Positions 41,950 through 42,651 of a DNA stretch of 42,651 nt are shown here, piece by piece. The notes below the pieces were generated by a model that saw only the letters and a program-made list of their open reading frames with translations, was not told where the DNA came from and made no database searches. Positions within the stretch are counted from its first letter, which is position 1. Each line of letters begins with the position of its first letter. The translations under genes and the position numbers were made by a program. Source of the DNA: Meridianimarinicoccus aquatilis (GTDB taxonomy: Bacteria > Pseudomonadota > Alphaproteobacteria > Rhodobacterales > Rhodobacteraceae); assembly GCF_004358675.1 (NCBI RefSeq), contig NZ_SMZO01000025.1, positions 12,014 to 54,664 on the forward strand, given 5' to 3'.

Positions 41950-42651
41950 ATGCGCCTCGCAATCACTCGCCTGACCTTATCCCAATTTCGGTCCCATCGC
42001 CGCGCGGCGGTGGTGTGTGATGGTCGGCCCGTGGCTATCCACGGCCCGAACGGCGCCGGCAAGACCAACCTGATCGAAGCCGTATCGCTGTTGTCGCCCG
42101 GCCGGGGCCTGCGGCGCGGTGCGACCACGGACTTCGCACGCAAACCCGATCCGGTCGGTTGGCGCATCGGGGCCGAGATGCTAACCCCCACCGGCCAGCA
42201 CGACATCGACACCCGCGCCGAACCCGGCGCAGCGCGCACAACCCGGATTGACGGCAAGACAGCGCCCCAAACCGCCCTTGGCCGCATTGCTCGGGTGCTG
42301 TGGCTGACCCCAGCGATGGATCGTCTGTGGATCGAATCGGCAGACGGTCGTCGGCGTTTTCTTGACCGGGTCACGCTCAGCTTCTTTCCCGAACACGCCG
42401 AAACCGCCCTGTCCTATGAAAAAGCCATGCGCGAACGCAATCGGTTGCTTAAGGATCAGGTGCGCGACGGCCGCTGGTATGACGCGCTTGAACACCGCAT
42501 GGCTGACAGCGGCGCAGCGATCACGCAAGCTCGCACGGCTGCGTTGGCGCGATTGGCGCAGGCGCAGGATGGGGCGCAAACCGCATTTCCCGCAGCGGCG
42601 CTGGCCCTAATTGATCCGCCGGATGGCCCCGCATCCCTGCCAGACACAGCC
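41950..42651 (+). CDS. recF: DNA replication and repair protein RecF, 5' part (3' end outside window)
   Basis: The frame is open from ATG 41950 to the window end, giving the first 234 residues. The N-terminus MRLAITRLTLSQFRSH with Walker A GPNGAGKTN (residues 32–40), LIEAVSLLSPGRGLR, and ADGRRRFLDRVTLSFFP are typical of RecF, an SMC-like ATPase that loads RecA at gaps with RecO and RecR. The Walker B and signature motifs lie outside the window. A terminator separates it from dnaN. Confidence 0.95.
   Translation, partial: MRLAITRLTLSQFRSHRRAAVVCDGRPVAIHGPNGAGKTNLIEAVSLLSPGRGLRRGATTDFARKPDPVGWRIGAEMLTPTGQHDIDTRAEPGAARTTRIDGKTAPQTALGRIARVLWLTPAMDRLWIESADGRRRFLDRVTLSFFPEHAETALSYEKAMRERNRLLKDQVRDGRWYDALEHRMADSGAAITQARTAALARLAQAQDGAQTAFPAAALALIDPPDGPASLPDTA

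Overview
The window looks like a chromosomal segment from a Rhodobacteraceae (Roseobacter-group) alphaproteobacterium. Three things support this: the order mutM–enoyl-CoA hydratase–rpsT–dnaA–dnaN–recF with ubiE/ubiB divergent from mutM; the alphaproteobacterial flagellin module flaF–flbT–DUF1217; and imuB and DUF2794-type genes. Most of the sequence is moderately GC-rich, but the flagellar block at about 12.4–20.2 kb is visibly richer in A+T.

Layout. 0–10 kb is ordinary chromosome: the 3' end of imuB, a DUF2794 gene, an M17 aminopeptidase–NlpC/P60 pair, a small unknown gene, a beta-carbonic anhydrase, an exported beta-barrel-like protein, asd, and a minus-strand run of sulP–usp–capsule-synthesis-like gene. 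10.2–12.35 kb is an insertion-sequence graveyard: an IS3 fragment, an IS66 fragment, and an IS21-family element with both ends present but istA and istB largely deleted.

12.36–23.6 kb is flagellar. A minus-strand operon (fliL, a DUF6468-like gene, motE, motA and a 665-residue exported protein) is divergent from a plus-strand operon (fliF, fliH, fliN, fliP). A decayed IS5-family transposase separates these from the minus-strand run fliC, flaF, flbT, DUF1217. 24.3–30.1 kb is an accessory stretch: two overlapping exported unknowns, an S33 hydrolase, a beta-lactamase-family gene fragment, a CPBP membrane protease and a lipoprotein. 30.5–33.2 kb is a second flagellar block, with flgN-like and flgJ-like genes divergent from fliK and flgD.

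33.3–42.65 kb returns to core chromosome: a phosphotransferase, ubiB and ubiE (ubiquinone), mutM (DNA repair), enoyl-CoA hydratase, rpsT, dnaA, dnaN and the 5' part of recF.

Points of most interest are: the AT-rich flagellar block bounded by IS remnants; the large uncharacterised protein translationally coupled to motA; a recurring CtrA-like xTAA-N7-xTAA pattern in three flagellar promoter regions; a perfect hairpin in the flagellin leader next to flbT; and two tandem hairpins in the long dnaA leader. I found no convincing new defence system, CRISPR array, tRNA or rRNA.
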